From positions 52,004 to 116,003 of the forward strand of contig NZ_LTAQ01000006.1 in assembly GCF_001590835.1 (NCBI RefSeq): a stretch of 64,000 bases of DNA, in the 5' to 3' direction. Both the position numbers and the translations under genes were made by a program. The notes beneath the pieces were generated by a model. The model did no database searches. It worked only from the letters and a program-made list of their open reading frames with translations, and was not told the DNA's origin. Below are positions 52,723 through 62,355 of this stretch, in pieces. The DNA comes from Bacillus gaemokensis. GTDB taxonomy: Bacteria; Bacillota; Bacilli; Bacillales; Bacillaceae_G. Each line of letters opens with the position of its first letter. Within the stretch, counting starts at the first letter, position 1.

Positions 52723-55113
52723 ATGAGTAAAACAAAACAAATAACGGTTGGTATTGATGGAATGACTTGTTCGGCTTGTTCCGCCAGAATTGAGAAGGTG
52801 TTAAATAAACTAGATGGTGTAGAAGCAAATGTGAATTTAGCGATGGAACAAGCGACAGTTCAATATGATGAAGATGAACAATCTTTAGAGGTAATTACAA
52901 ATCGTATTGAAAAATTAGGATATGAAGTTCGAACAAAAAAAGTAAATCTAGATATTGAAGGGATGACATGTGCTGCATGTTCAAATCGGATTGAAAAAGT
53001 AATTGGTAAAATGGAAGGAATCGAAAGTATTACGGTTAATCTGGCGATGAACACTGTAACAGTCGTATATAAAGACGGTCTTATTACAATAGAAGATATT
53101 TTAGAAAAAATAACGAAAATAGGTTATAAAGGTAAGCTTCAAGATGAGTATGGACCTAATAAAAAAGAAGAGCAATTAAAAAGGAAACAAAAACAACTGT
53201 TTCTGTCTATTCTGTTATCATTACCGCTCCTTTATACAATGGTAGCACATATGCCTTTTGAAACGGGATTACCGATGCCGCATTTTTTAATGAATCCATG
53301 GGTGCAGCTACTATTTGCAACGCCAGTACAATTCTATATAGGTTCTCAATTTTATATCGGAGCATACCGTTCATTGAGAAATAAAAGTGCAAATATGGAT
53401 GTCCTTGTCGTACTTGGTACATCAGCGGCATATTTTTATAGTCTTTATGAAGGATTGAAAACATTACAAAATCCGTCTTACTCACCACAGCTTTATTTTG
53501 AAACGAGCGCAGTGCTTATTACATTAATTCTTGTCGGAAAATATTTTGAAGCAGTTGCGAAGGGAAGAACGACAGAAGCCATTTCGAAATTATTAAGTTT
53601 ACAAGCAAAAGAAGCCCTTGTCATCCGTGAAGGGAAGGAAATGCTGATTCCGATTGAAAGTGTTGTTATTGGAGACACGATTGTGGTAAAACCAGGTGGA
53701 AAAATACCTGTAGACGGTATAGTGTTATCAGGTATATCTGCAGTTGATGAAGCGATGATTACAGGTGAATCTATCCCTGTTGAAAAGCAATCTGGAGATG
53801 CTTTAATAGGAGCAACGATTAATAAAAATGGTACATTAACAATGCGTGCTGAAAAGGTCGGAAAAAATACAGCACTTGCGAGTATTATTAAAATTGTAGA
53901 AGAAGCGCAAGGATCAAAAGCGCCGATTCAGCGTATGGCAGATACAATTTCTGGTATATTCGTCCCGATTGTTGTAGCTGTTGCTGCAATTGCCTTTTTC
54001 GTTTGGTACTTTGCAATTACTCCGCAAAATTTACCGCAATCACTTGAAGTTGCTATAGCGGTATTGGTAATCGCTTGTCCTTGTGCGCTTGGTCTTGCAA
54101 CGCCAACCTCTATCATGGTTGGAACTGGAAAAGGGGCTGAGAAAGGTATCCTCTTTAAAGGTGGAGAGTATTTAGAAGCAACACATAAAATTAATGCTGT
54201 TTTATTAGATAAAACAGGCACTGTTACAAAGGGAAAACCAGAAGTGACGGATGTAATGAGCTTGCAAGATGATATGTTTATACTTGCTGCTTCTGCTGAA
54301 AATGTTTCGGAACATCCATTAGCATCTGCAATTGTAGAATATGGAAAGCAAAAAGAAATCAATTTATTACCTGTAGAAGAATTTCGTGCAGTACCTGGAC
54401 ACGGGATTGAAGCCATTATAGAAGATAAATCAGTTATTATTGGAACTCGAAAATTAATGAGTGAACACGGTGTTAATATAGCAGAATATGAGGACGTAAT
54501 GAGCAAGCATGAAGCGGACGGAAAAACGGTTATGCTTGTAGCGATTGCAGATCAATTTGCAGGAATGATTTCTGTTGCGGATACGATAAAAGAAAGTTCA
54601 AAAGAAGCGATTCATGCGATGAAATCTTCTGGGATTGCTGTTTACATGGTAACAGGTGATAATAGCCGAACTGCAGAAGCGATTGCGAAGCAGGTAGGTA
54701 TTGAACATGTGTACGCGGAAGTATTACCAGAACAAAAAGCGAATATTGTGGAACAATTACAGCAGCAAGGTAAGAAAGTAGCAATGGTTGGCGATGGGAT
54801 TAACGATGCGCCAGCATTAGCAAAAGCAGATATTGGAATGGCAATTGGAACAGGGGCAGATGTAGCGATTGAAGCTGCAGACGTTACACTAGTTGGAGGA
54901 GACTTAGGACATATTCCACAAGCGATTGATTTAAGTCAAAAAACGATGAAAAATATCCGTCAAAATTTATTTTGGGCTCTATTTTATAATGCGATTGGTA
55001 TACCAATCGCGGCAAGTGGTCTATTAGAATCTTGGGTAGCGGGTGCAGCGATGGCATTTAGTTCTGTTTCGGTTGTAACGAATGCTCTTCGATTGAAGCG
55101 TGTTAAAATCTAA
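52723..55113 (+). CDS. copA: CopA copper-exporting P1B-type ATPase
   Basis: A 796-residue membrane pump. Two HMA domains ([13 protein letters not shown] and [13 protein letters not shown]), membrane CPC motif in [18 protein letters not shown], phosphorylation site [11 protein letters not shown] motif in SEHPLASAI and [10 protein letters not shown]. The C-terminal helices with [12 protein letters not shown] and [16 protein letters not shown] are those of Cu(I) pumps. It exports Cu(I) supplied by CopZ. Confidence 0.95.
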   Translation: MSKTKQITVGIDGMTCSACSARIEKVLNKLDGVEANVNLAMEQATVQYDEDEQSLEVITNRIEKLGYEVRTKKVNLDIEGMTCAACSNRIEKVIGKMEGIESITVNLAMNTVTVVYKDGLITIEDILEKITKIGYKGKLQDEYGPNKKEEQLKRKQKQLFLSILLSLPLLYTMVAHMPFETGLPMPHFLMNPWVQLLFATPVQFYIGSQFYIGAYRSLRNKSANMDVLVVLGTSAAYFYSLYEGLKTLQNPSYSPQLYFETSAVLITLILVGKYFEAVAKGRTTEAISKLLSLQAKEALVIREGKEMLIPIESVVIGDTIVVKPGGKIPVDGIVLSGISAVDEAMITGESIPVEKQSGDALIGATINKNGTLTMRAEKVGKNTALASIIKIVEEAQGSKAPIQRMADTISGIFVPIVVAVAAIAFFVWYFAITPQNLPQSLEVAIAVLVIACPCALGLATPTSIMVGTGKGAEKGILFKGGEYLEATHKINAVLLDKTGTVTKGKPEVTDVMSLQDDMFILAASAENVSEHPLASAIVEYGKQKEINLLPVEEFRAVPGHGIEAIIEDKSVIIGTRKLMSEHGVNIAEYEDVMSKHEADGKTVMLVAIADQFAGMISVADTIKESSKEAIHAMKSSGIAVYMVTGDNSRTAEAIAKQVGIEHVYAEVLPEQKANIVEQLQQQGKKVAMVGDGINDAPALAKADIGMAIGTGADVAIEAADVTLVGGDLGHIPQAIDLSQKTMKNIRQNLFWALFYNAIGIPIAASGLLESWVAGAAMAFSSVSVVTNALRLKRVKI

Positions 55114-55207
55114 AGTGAAGATAATTTTTTAGGGTGGTGTAACTTACTATAGGTGGCACTATCCATAAATAATAAATAAAAGGATTATAATTGAGGAGGA
55201 ATTAGAA

Positions 55208-55411
55208 ATGAATGTAATATTAAATGTGCAAGGAATGACATGTAATCATTGTAAAATGGCTGTGACAGGTGCATTGCAAGAATTAGCAGGGGTAAATAGC
55301 GTTGAAGTTGCATTACAAGCAGGTACAGTAACTGTTGAATATGATGAAGAAAAAGTAAATCTAGAGCAGTTGAAAGATACGATTGAAGAGCAAGGATACG
55401 ATATTGTATAA
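55208..55411 (+). CDS. copZ: CopZ copper chaperone
   Basis: A 67-residue HMA-fold protein with the Cu(I) motif GMTCNHCKMAV. It hands Cu(I) to CopA. It starts with ATG after GAGGAGGAA, 94 bases after copA. Confidence 0.95.
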   Translation: MNVILNVQGMTCNHCKMAVTGALQELAGVNSVEVALQAGTVTVEYDEEKVNLEQLKDTIEEQGYDIV

Positions 55412-55456
55412 AGTTGGATTGCTGTTAATTAGGTAAATATTCATACAGGAACAATA

Positions 55457-55498
55457 AGAAAAAGCGTGTAGGATTTTATGATTCTACTCGCTTTTTTA
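55457..55498 (+). terminator. Terminator of the cop operon
   Basis: Imperfect stem (AAAAAGCG-GTAG with CTAC-CGCTTTTT) followed by T residues. Confidence 0.75.
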
Positions 55499-55554
55499 CA
55501 TGTAAAATTGACTTTTTGTGAAGTTACGATAATAATCATGAAAGAGGTGATATG

Positions 55555-56073
55555 ATGAAACGAATAGGTAGCATTTTCTTTAGTACATTGCTTGCAATGA
55601 TTCTTATTTTAAGTGGTTGTGTAGGAAAAGAACAGAAAAACGCGAATTCGAAAGAAAATAGTTCAACATCAGTAGAGAAAATTAATAATAACATTTTAGA
55701 TGAAATGGAAGGCCCACCGAAAAATGGTCATACAATAGAACGGCATGTTGGAAAAACAGAAGAGCAGTTAAAGGAACGGTTACGTACAGACAAAGTATCA
55801 GCTGCAAGTACATACTACGATAAAGAAACGGCAACAAAAGCGGTAAAAGATAGTTTAAAGCAACATGAGAAGGAAATTGAAAAGTGGTTACAGAATTCGA
55901 AAGAAAATCGTCTTGTATTAAATACGAAGCATTCATTTCCTGTTGGAAAAACAGTATTAAAGAAAAATATGAGTGTAAAAGACAAGCTTGTTAATACAGT
56001 TACTGTTTTAGCGAGAGATAAGTCAGGGGAATTAGGATTTAAGATCATTACTTCCTATCCATCGGATAAATAA
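55555..56073 (+). CDS. Lipoprotein with C-terminal RNase A-like (CdiA-CT type) toxin domain
   Basis: A 172-residue lipoprotein: signal peptide, lipobox LSGC, a Ser/Asn-rich spacer (about 22-55), then a domain starting with GHTIERHVGKTEEQLKERL, continuing with AASTYYDKETATKAVKDSL and ending in FKIITSYPSDK. This pattern matches the bacterial RNase A-like domain known from contact-dependent inhibition toxins: His in the first helix, the AST-Y/F element and the final T-x-YP strand. It would cleave RNA. I prefer ATG 55555, since GAGGTG is too close to the ATG at 55552. The next gene is a probable immunity protein. Confidence 0.72.
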   Translation: MKRIGSIFFSTLLAMILILSGCVGKEQKNANSKENSSTSVEKINNNILDEMEGPPKNGHTIERHVGKTEEQLKERLRTDKVSAASTYYDKETATKAVKDSLKQHEKEIEKWLQNSKENRLVLNTKHSFPVGKTVLKKNMSVKDKLVNTVTVLARDKSGELGFKIITSYPSDK

Positions 56074-56088
56074 GAAAGGGGGAGTAGT

Positions 56089-56361
56089 ATGTATCCAACA
56101 CTACAGTATTTTTTTAAAGCATATTGTACGTTAAGTGTGCATGAAGAGGAAATAATCAGTGTAATGACGGAGTTTTTGGAGCAAGAGGAACCAGAAACTG
56201 TTGCGAAATTGCAACAGGAGTTACTACATATCCAAAAGAAAGAAGCATGGGAAGACGGATGTGAATTAGCTGCTAAAAAAGGAAACCGTATATGGTCTTT
56301 AGAAGAAACAAAAAATCATATAGAGACATTTATACAGTTACTACAAAACAAAAAGGCGTGA
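56089..56361 (+). CDS. Probable immunity protein for the RNase A-like toxin (CdiI-like)
   Basis: A 90-residue acidic, soluble helical protein (YPTLQYFFKAYCTLSVHEEE, FLEQEEPETVAKLQQELLHI, DGCELAAKKGNRIWSLEET). It resembles contact-dependent inhibition immunity proteins as I recall them: an N-terminal LxxxFxAYxxxD/E helix and the W-x-x-E-E-T end. It starts 15 bases after the toxin with AAGGGGGAG, so the two are cotranscribed. It should stay in the cytoplasm and neutralise the toxin there. Confidence 0.68.
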   Translation: MYPTLQYFFKAYCTLSVHEEEIISVMTEFLEQEEPETVAKLQQELLHIQKKEAWEDGCELAAKKGNRIWSLEETKNHIETFIQLLQNKKA

Positions 56362-56378
56362 TGAATCACGCCTTTTTG
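56349..56378. terminator. Bidirectional terminator
   Basis: Perfect 13-bp stem (56349-56361 with 56366-56378), 4-base loop, shared by the convergent immunity and VanW genes and including both stop codons. Confidence 0.85.
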
Positions 56379-57619
56379 TATACACTTTTTGAAATTTGTC
56401 CATTTGAGATGACTTGCCCATTTTGTGTTACTTTTTTATGTGTGACTGCGGTAATTTTATTTTCAGTCTCACCAATTACTTTTGATGAAATTTCTACATT
56501 CTTCCCAGTTGGTGTACCGAAAATACGTGTAGTTATACTACTACCAGTAGAGAATGCTTGAATATAAATATATTTGCCTGTATTATTTTTGAATTTTAAA
56601 TCAGGACCATAATCTGCTACAGCAGCATCTTGCCCAAGTGGTAAATAATGAACAGGCATAGAGTGATTACTACGAGCAACAACTCCTAAATCAGCACGTA
56701 AAGCTGCGCTGTATAGAGTACTACTTACTTGGCAAACACCTCCACCAGCACTTTGGACAACTTTTCCTTGTAAGTATACAGCAGCCGATTTATAACCGTG
56801 TGCTGCATCTGTAATGCCAACACGCCCGTTGAAGCTAAATGTTTCATCAGGTGCCACGATTGCTCCACTTAAAGTATTAGCCGATTTATTTACATTAAAT
56901 GATTGGTTTCCATTCCGACCGGCCATAGGAGTAGAATATTCAGCAATAACTTCTGTGATGCCCATATTTTGTATATCTTCTGTAGAGCGTTCTGGTTTTA
57001 TGGAGGCAATCGGGAGTTTAATATCTTGTGTACCCGCAGCGATAGCTTTGGTAGTTAAGTCTTTTAATTGTTCTTTATCAATTTTTTCACCATTTTGACT
57101 TTGACTAATATTTATGGTTGTTCCTGAAATACTTAATTCTGCGTTTATAGGTTTTTTAAGGGCATCATTGTATTTTTCTTTCATAAAAGCATCGTAAGTA
57201 GCAGTATTTAACTGTGGTTTTAATGTATATTCGCGTGTTAATTCGCCACTTTCAGCTTGTTTTCGCATTTTATAGCGATTCATAATATTTCCATTTTGTT
57301 CTTTAAAAATATTTTTTACAATATCTTTTTCTTTATATTCTACACCTAGATCTTTCCACGTATAAGTTTGTGTGCTGTCTTGGAATGTATAGTTGAGAGA
57401 TTTTTTGTTTAATTCATCTACTTTTTGTTGAATAACTTCTTGAACCTCTTCTTTGCTCTTACCATCAAGAGAAGTACCTTCAAATGTAGTATGTGGCAAT
57501 ACAGTTGTATCAAGTTGTTTGTTTAATTTAGATACGTATTGATAACCACCAATGCCACCTGCGCAAAGTAATATACCACCAACGACAGCGGAACCGATAA
57601 GTAAGTTACGTAACTTCAT
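56366..57619 (-). CDS. VanW-family (YoaR-like) exported protein
   Basis: A 417-residue protein with one N-terminal membrane anchor (about 7-27), a region with peptidoglycan-binding type 4 pattern (about 40-225) and a VanW domain (about 225-360: GRNGNQSFNVNKSANTLSGAIVAPDETFSFN, GYKSAAVYLQGKVVQSAGGGVCQVSSTLYSAAL, HSMPVHYLPLGQDAAV). It ends with a G5-like tail. The cell-surface role is not established. It starts with ATG after GGGGGGAAAT. The next minus-strand upstream gene encodes an LCP protein. Confidence 0.88.
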   Translation of the reverse strand: MKLRNLLIGSAVVGGILLCAGGIGGYQYVSKLNKQLDTTVLPHTTFEGTSLDGKSKEEVQEVIQQKVDELNKKSLNYTFQDSTQTYTWKDLGVEYKEKDIVKNIFKEQNGNIMNRYKMRKQAESGELTREYTLKPQLNTATYDAFMKEKYNDALKKPINAELSISGTTINISQSQNGEKIDKEQLKDLTTKAIAAGTQDIKLPIASIKPERSTEDIQNMGITEVIAEYSTPMAGRNGNQSFNVNKSANTLSGAIVAPDETFSFNGRVGITDAAHGYKSAAVYLQGKVVQSAGGGVCQVSSTLYSAALRADLGVVARSNHSMPVHYLPLGQDAAVADYGPDLKFKNNTGKYIYIQAFSTGSSITTRIFGTPTGKNVEISSKVIGETENKITAVTHKKVTQNGQVISNGQISKSVYKKA

Positions 57620-57805
57620 TTATTTCCCCCCCAAAAAAATGAATATATAAAGTTATATGTATTCTGTTTTTCACGTATGAATGATGAAAATAGTATTATG
57701 CATGTACTAGTATACTATTTTTTCAACTTCCGGTGTAATATTTTTATAAAAAATGTTACACTTCTGTAATATTTGTCTCTTTTTGTCATTATTTGCGAAA
57801 AAATT

Positions 57806-57850
57806 ATAATAAAAAGGCTGCTGAAAAAATTCTAGCAGCCTTTTTATTAT
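57806..57850 (-). terminator. Terminator of the LCP gene
   Basis: 17-bp stem (57806-57822 with 57834-57850) with A run on the plus strand, overlapping the 3' end of the LCP gene. Confidence 0.82.
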
Positions 57851-58860
57851 AATTTTTTATGCTCAGTTTTATTCGTAACACCAAGATGTTGCTTTAAAGT
57901 TGTAGATATATCATGGACGCTTTTTTCATCCGGAATGTAGTAATAGGTACCACCAATATATTTATCGTCACCTTTTACTTGAAGCTTATCCATTTTTAAG
58001 TTTGAGCCCATTGAACTTTTTGTAATTGTCATTATGTCGTCAAACGTCAAGTTTGTTTTTAAATCATGATTCACAGCATCTAATAAGCCACCAATTTTAT
58101 TAAGAGAGTTTATTGATAATGCCTTTTGGGCAGTGGCTTCTAAAACAAGTTGTTGGCGTTGACCTCGCATATAATCGCTATCGATATGACGAGTTCTTGC
58201 TAAAGCAAGTGCTTCCTCACCATTTAAATGTTGAAGCCCTTTTTGTAGATGAATGGCATCTGGTTCATCTTTGCTGTTTTGCTCTGTGAATTCAACAGGG
58301 ACGTTTACATCGATACCACCGAGAGAATCGACAATTTTCATAAATGATTTAAAGTTAAATTTAACATAGTAGTCAACAGGAACATTTAAAAGGTTCTCAA
58401 CTGTATCAATTGTGCTATCCACACCACCGAATACGTGAGCATGAGTAATTTTATCTTGTTTATCACGTGATTTAATATATACGCGGGAGTCACGTGGTAT
58501 ACTAACAAGCTTTACAGATTTATCGCTTTTATTGATTGTGGCAAGTAATAGTGCATCTGTACGTATTGCTTTGCCATACTCTTTTTCGCGAATATCACTT
58601 TCGTCAACACCCATAATGAGGACGGATATATTATCTGTCATAGGTTTAACAGCTTTTTCACGTTTATTGGATTTATCGCCCCTGTCTAATTCAGAATATG
58701 CATTATTAACAATTGATTTCGCTTTACTATATATGTGGAAGAAATAGCTTCCGCCACCGATTGTTACAACGAGTAATGGGATCAGAATGAACCAAAGCAG
58801 GCGCCTTCTTTTTACGCGCTTCTTTGAGGTGTTGTTATTTTTTTCGACATCAGAATTCAT
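57847..58860 (-). CDS. LytR-CpsA-Psr (LCP) family protein
   Basis: A 337-residue membrane-anchored enzyme: cytoplasmic Lys/Arg-rich start, helix about 22-42, then the LCP domain (NISVLIMGVDESDIREKEYGKAIRTDALLLATINK, SIPRDSRVYI, ITHAHVFGGVDSTIDTVENLLNVPVDYYVKFNF, EALALARTRHIDSDYMRGQRQQ). LCP proteins join teichoic acids or other glycopolymers to peptidoglycan, using Arg and Asp residues seen here to hold the polyprenyl phosphate. Confidence 0.92.
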   Translation of the reverse strand: MNSDVEKNNNTSKKRVKRRRLLWFILIPLLVVTIGGGSYFFHIYSKAKSIVNNAYSELDRGDKSNKREKAVKPMTDNISVLIMGVDESDIREKEYGKAIRTDALLLATINKSDKSVKLVSIPRDSRVYIKSRDKQDKITHAHVFGGVDSTIDTVENLLNVPVDYYVKFNFKSFMKIVDSLGGIDVNVPVEFTEQNSKDEPDAIHLQKGLQHLNGEEALALARTRHIDSDYMRGQRQQLVLEATAQKALSINSLNKIGGLLDAVNHDLKTNLTFDDIMTITKSSMGSNLKMDKLQVKGDDKYIGGTYYYIPDEKSVHDISTTLKQHLGVTNKTEHKKL

Positions 58861-58975
58861 TATTTGTTCTCCTTTGGATCTTTCAATTTGTATATTTTCT
58901 TATAGTGAATATATCAGATGCATTATAAGAAAATATTGTACGCTAAACATAAGTTGTTGTACATGTATAAAAAAT

Positions 58976-59003
58976 AGATGTCCCGATTATTTATGAGACA
59001 TCC
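58976..59003 (-). terminator. Terminator of the nucleoside transporter gene
   Basis: Short imperfect hairpin (GATGTC...GACATC) between nupC and the LCP gene, with a T-rich stretch on the minus transcript. Confidence 0.5.
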
Positions 59004-59057
59004 ATTCGTTATTATATAGAAAAAGCATGAATAAAAAAAGAATTAAATTTTACCTGC

Positions 59058-60236
59058 TTATAGCATAATACTTACGATAATTGCAGATAAGATGCTGACA
59101 AGTGTTGCACCGTACAATAATTTTAAACCGAAGCGAGCAACCACATTGCCCTGTTCTTCATTTAATCCTTTTACAGCACCTGAAATAATGCCAATAGAAG
59201 AGAAATTCGCAAAGGATACGAGAAAGACAGAGATAATACCTACTGTGCGTGGAGTGAGGATATTTGCGAGTTTGCTGAGTTCCATCATGGCTACAAACTC
59301 ATTCGTTACAAGCTTTGTAGCCATGATACTTCCTGCTGCAACAATTTCTTTACTTGGCACACCAATAAGAAATGCAATGGGAGAGAAGATATATCCAAGT
59401 ATCTGCTGAAATGTAATACCAAAGATAAGGTAGAATAAATCATTGATGCAGCTAATGAGAGCAACAAAGCCAATTAGCATAGCACCGACAACAATAGCGA
59501 CGCGAAATCCATCGAGAATATATTCTCCTAGCATTTCAAAAAAGGTTTGCTTATCACCTTTAATCTCTAAAATATCCTCTTCTTCTTTCACATCGTAGGG
59601 ATTGATAATGAGTACGATAATAAAGCCGCTAAATAAGTTTAAGACAAGTGCTGTTACGACATATTTTGGTTCAATCATCGTCATATAAGCACCAACGATT
59701 GACATGGATACGGTTGACATGGCAGAAGCACAAAGTGTATAAAGTCTATGCTTTGGTATCTTTGCAAGCTGTTTCTTTACAGTAATAAATACTTCTGATT
59801 GACCTACTATAGCTGAGGCAACAGCGTTATAGGATTCCAATTTACCAAGACCGTTTATTTTGCTGAGGAAAAAACCAATCCAGCGAATACAGAATGGAAG
59901 TATTTTGAAATGTTGTAAAATACCAATTAAGACGGAGATAAAGACAATTGGCAACAGTACATTGATGAAAAATGGCATTTCGCCTTTGTTCGTAATGCCA
60001 CCAAATACGAAATTTACGCCAGATGCAGCATAGTCCAATAATTTCGTAAATAAATTAGAAACCGCTGTTACAAGCACAAGACCAATTTCCGTATTTAATA
60101 GTAAATAGGTTAAAATCAACTGTATAAAAAGCATAATGAAAATTGGTTTGAATTTAATATGCTTTTTATTATTGCTGGCAATATAGGCTAGAAAGAAAAC
60201 AACAACAAGACCGAGAAAAAAAGTAACAAATCTCAT
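59058..60236 (-). CDS. nupC: NupC-family concentrative nucleoside transporter
   Basis: A 392-residue membrane protein with nine or ten helices. CNT landmarks: [70 protein letters not shown] and [22 protein letters not shown]. It imports nucleosides with Na or H. It starts with ATG after AGGAGGCTAAT. Confidence 0.92.
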   Translation of the reverse strand: MRFVTFFLGLVVVFFLAYIASNNKKHIKFKPIFIMLFIQLILTYLLLNTEIGLVLVTAVSNLFTKLLDYAASGVNFVFGGITNKGEMPFFINVLLPIVFISVLIGILQHFKILPFCIRWIGFFLSKINGLGKLESYNAVASAIVGQSEVFITVKKQLAKIPKHRLYTLCASAMSTVSMSIVGAYMTMIEPKYVVTALVLNLFSGFIIVLIINPYDVKEEEDILEIKGDKQTFFEMLGEYILDGFRVAIVVGAMLIGFVALISCINDLFYLIFGITFQQILGYIFSPIAFLIGVPSKEIVAAGSIMATKLVTNEFVAMMELSKLANILTPRTVGIISVFLVSFANFSSIGIISGAVKGLNEEQGNVVARFGLKLLYGATLVSILSAIIVSIML

Positions 60237-60328
60237 AATTAGCCTCCTAAAAGAGATATTCTGTTACATAGGCTTTTCATTTTAAAGGAGAATATGCATG
60301 TTTGATAAAGAGAGGAATGAAGGAAAGA

Positions 60329-60715
60329 ATGAATATATCTAGAGTACATCATATCGCAATTATTTGTTCTGATTATAGGTTATCTAAAAAATTTTATACA
60401 AGAATATTAGGGTTTAAAGTCCTAAATGAAGTGTACAGAAAAGAAAGGGATTCTTATAAGTTAGATTTATGTGTAGGAGAACAATATCAAATTGAATTAT
60501 TTTCATTTCCAAATCCACCAAAACGTCCGAGCTTTCCTGAAGCAGCGGGTCTTAGACATTTGGCATTTGAGGTTAAGGATATACAGGAGGCGGTACAACA
60601 TTTAAACCAATATGGGGTTGAGACTGAACCAATTCGCATTGATGAAATAACGGGAAAACGGTTTGTATTTTTTCAAGATCCGGATGGTTTACCGTTAGAG
60701 TTATATGAGCGTTAA
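60329..60715 (+). CDS. VOC/glyoxalase-family protein (YaeR-like)
   Basis: A 128-residue metalloenzyme-fold protein with RVHHIAIICSDYRLSKKFYTRILGFKV, QIELFSFPNPPKRPSFPEAAGLRHLAFEV and FFQDPDGLPLELYE. The metal ligands His, Glu, His and Glu are in place. Reaction unknown; related to YaeR. I use ATG 60329 after GAAGGAAAG; the TTG at 60302 and ATG at 60317 have worse signals. Confidence 0.85.
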   Translation: MNISRVHHIAIICSDYRLSKKFYTRILGFKVLNEVYRKERDSYKLDLCVGEQYQIELFSFPNPPKRPSFPEAAGLRHLAFEVKDIQEAVQHLNQYGVETEPIRIDEITGKRFVFFQDPDGLPLELYER

Positions 60716-60830
60716 AAATTGGGGAATTTTATATAGGTTTGCTTTTTGACAAATGAAGAAACTAAAAGCAAAGTGAAACTTCTTTTAAAAAGGAGGTGTA
60801 ACTTTAGCTAAGAAAAGCTAAAGGTGTTCT

Positions 60831-62141
60831 TTGGAAATTACTAAATTAATGACGGTAGCTCTTCTTATTGCATTAACTGGTTTTTTTGTGGCAGTTGAAT
60901 TTGCAATTATAAAGGTGCGTAGTAGTCGAATAGATCAGCTTGTAGGAGAAGGAAAACGTGGGGCATTGGCAGCGAAGAAAGTAATATCAAATTTAGATGG
61001 ATATTTATCAGCATGTCAACTCGGGATTACCATTACAGCTCTAGGATTAGGCTGGTTAGGTGAGCCTACTATAAAACATATGCTAGAGCCTGTATTGATA
61101 AATAGTTTATTTTCACCGGCAGTTGCAAGTACGGTTTCATTTATTATTGCATTCGCAGTTATTACCTTTTTACATGTGGTAATCGGCGAGTTGGCCCCAA
61201 AAACATTTGCGATTCAAAAAGCAGAGCAAGTAAGTTTGTTATTATCTAAACCACTTATTTATTTTTACCGGGTTATGTATCCGTTTATTTGGGCTTTAAA
61301 TGGATCAGCACGTCTTGTGACAAGTCTATTTGGACTACATCCTGCTTCTGAACATGAGATTGCACATTCGGAAGAAGAATTACGACTTATTTTATCTGAG
61401 AGTTATGAAAGTGGAGAGATTAATCAAGCTGAATTTAAATATGTAAATAATATTTTTGAATTTGATAATAGAGTGGCAAAAGAAATTATGGTTCCACGTA
61501 TTGAAATTGTGGGTCTATATGAAGATGAACCATTTGAAACACATATTAAAATAATTGGGCAAGAAATGTATACGAGGTATCCTGTATTTGGTGAAGATAA
61601 AGATGAAATTATTGGGATGGTTAATGTAAAAGATTTATTTATTCGTTATATGGATGGCGACCGGAAGGAAGAATGCTCTATCATGCCGTATACAAGACCT
61701 GTTATTGAAGTGTTGGAAAATATTCCGATTCATGATTTGTTATTGCAGATGCAAAAAAGAAGAATTCCTCTTGCTGTTTTATACGACGAATATGGGGGAA
61801 CAGCAGGTATTGTGACACTTGAAGATATTCTAGAAGAAATTGTTGGTGAAATTCGTGATGAATATGATGAGGATGAATATCCGCCTGTTGAGCATATAAG
61901 CGAAACGTGTAAAATTGTAGATGGAAAAGTACTTATTAGTGAAGTGAATGATTTATTTGGATTACATTTAGTCGCAAATGATGTAGATACGATTGGTGGT
62001 TGGATTATGGTGCAAAAACAGACAGTTACTGAGGGAGATGTCATGGAGACAAATGGATGGGTTTTCAAGATTATTGAAAAAGATATGCACCAAATTAAAC
62101 GAGTAGAGATAAAGAAAATCGAGGGGGAAGTAGTTGTTTAA
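60831..62141 (+). CDS. CNNM/CorC-type (HlyC/CorC family) membrane protein
   Basis: A 436-residue protein: DUF21 membrane domain with four helices (GFFVAVEFAIIKVRSSRIDQL, GITITALGLGWLGEPTI, VVIGELAPKTFAIQKAE), two CBS domains (about 200-330; VPRIEIVGLYEDEPFE and YDEYGGTAGIVTLEDILEEIVGEI) and a C-terminal CorC/HlyC domain. Family members export Mg or other divalent ions. It starts with TTG after AAGGTG. A small dyad TTTAGCT-AAGAA-AAGCTAAA sits directly upstream. Confidence 0.88.
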   Translation: MEITKLMTVALLIALTGFFVAVEFAIIKVRSSRIDQLVGEGKRGALAAKKVISNLDGYLSACQLGITITALGLGWLGEPTIKHMLEPVLINSLFSPAVASTVSFIIAFAVITFLHVVIGELAPKTFAIQKAEQVSLLLSKPLIYFYRVMYPFIWALNGSARLVTSLFGLHPASEHEIAHSEEELRLILSESYESGEINQAEFKYVNNIFEFDNRVAKEIMVPRIEIVGLYEDEPFETHIKIIGQEMYTRYPVFGEDKDEIIGMVNVKDLFIRYMDGDRKEECSIMPYTRPVIEVLENIPIHDLLLQMQKRRIPLAVLYDEYGGTAGIVTLEDILEEIVGEIRDEYDEDEYPPVEHISETCKIVDGKVLISEVNDLFGLHLVANDVDTIGGWIMVQKQTVTEGDVMETNGWVFKIIEKDMHQIKRVEIKKIEGEVVV

Positions 62142-62355
62142 TTAGAGGTGCACGGGGGGGGCCTTACTGTTAATGAGATGGAAGGATGGATTAGGGATCC
62201 ACTTTTATAGAAAAGATATTATTGTTTGCGCTTTCAAGAGAGCTACTATATAGTGAAGGGGAAAATGGAAATATGTTTCGTGTCTTATCAAAATCATATT
62301 TTCATAGGAAAAATTTCAAGCCATTGAGCTAGAATGAAAAGTATAGGTGATGAAA

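Noticed and set aside
53928-54506. Minus-strand ORF of 192 residues inside copA
   Set aside because: Antisense shadow of a highly conserved ATPase; no start signal.
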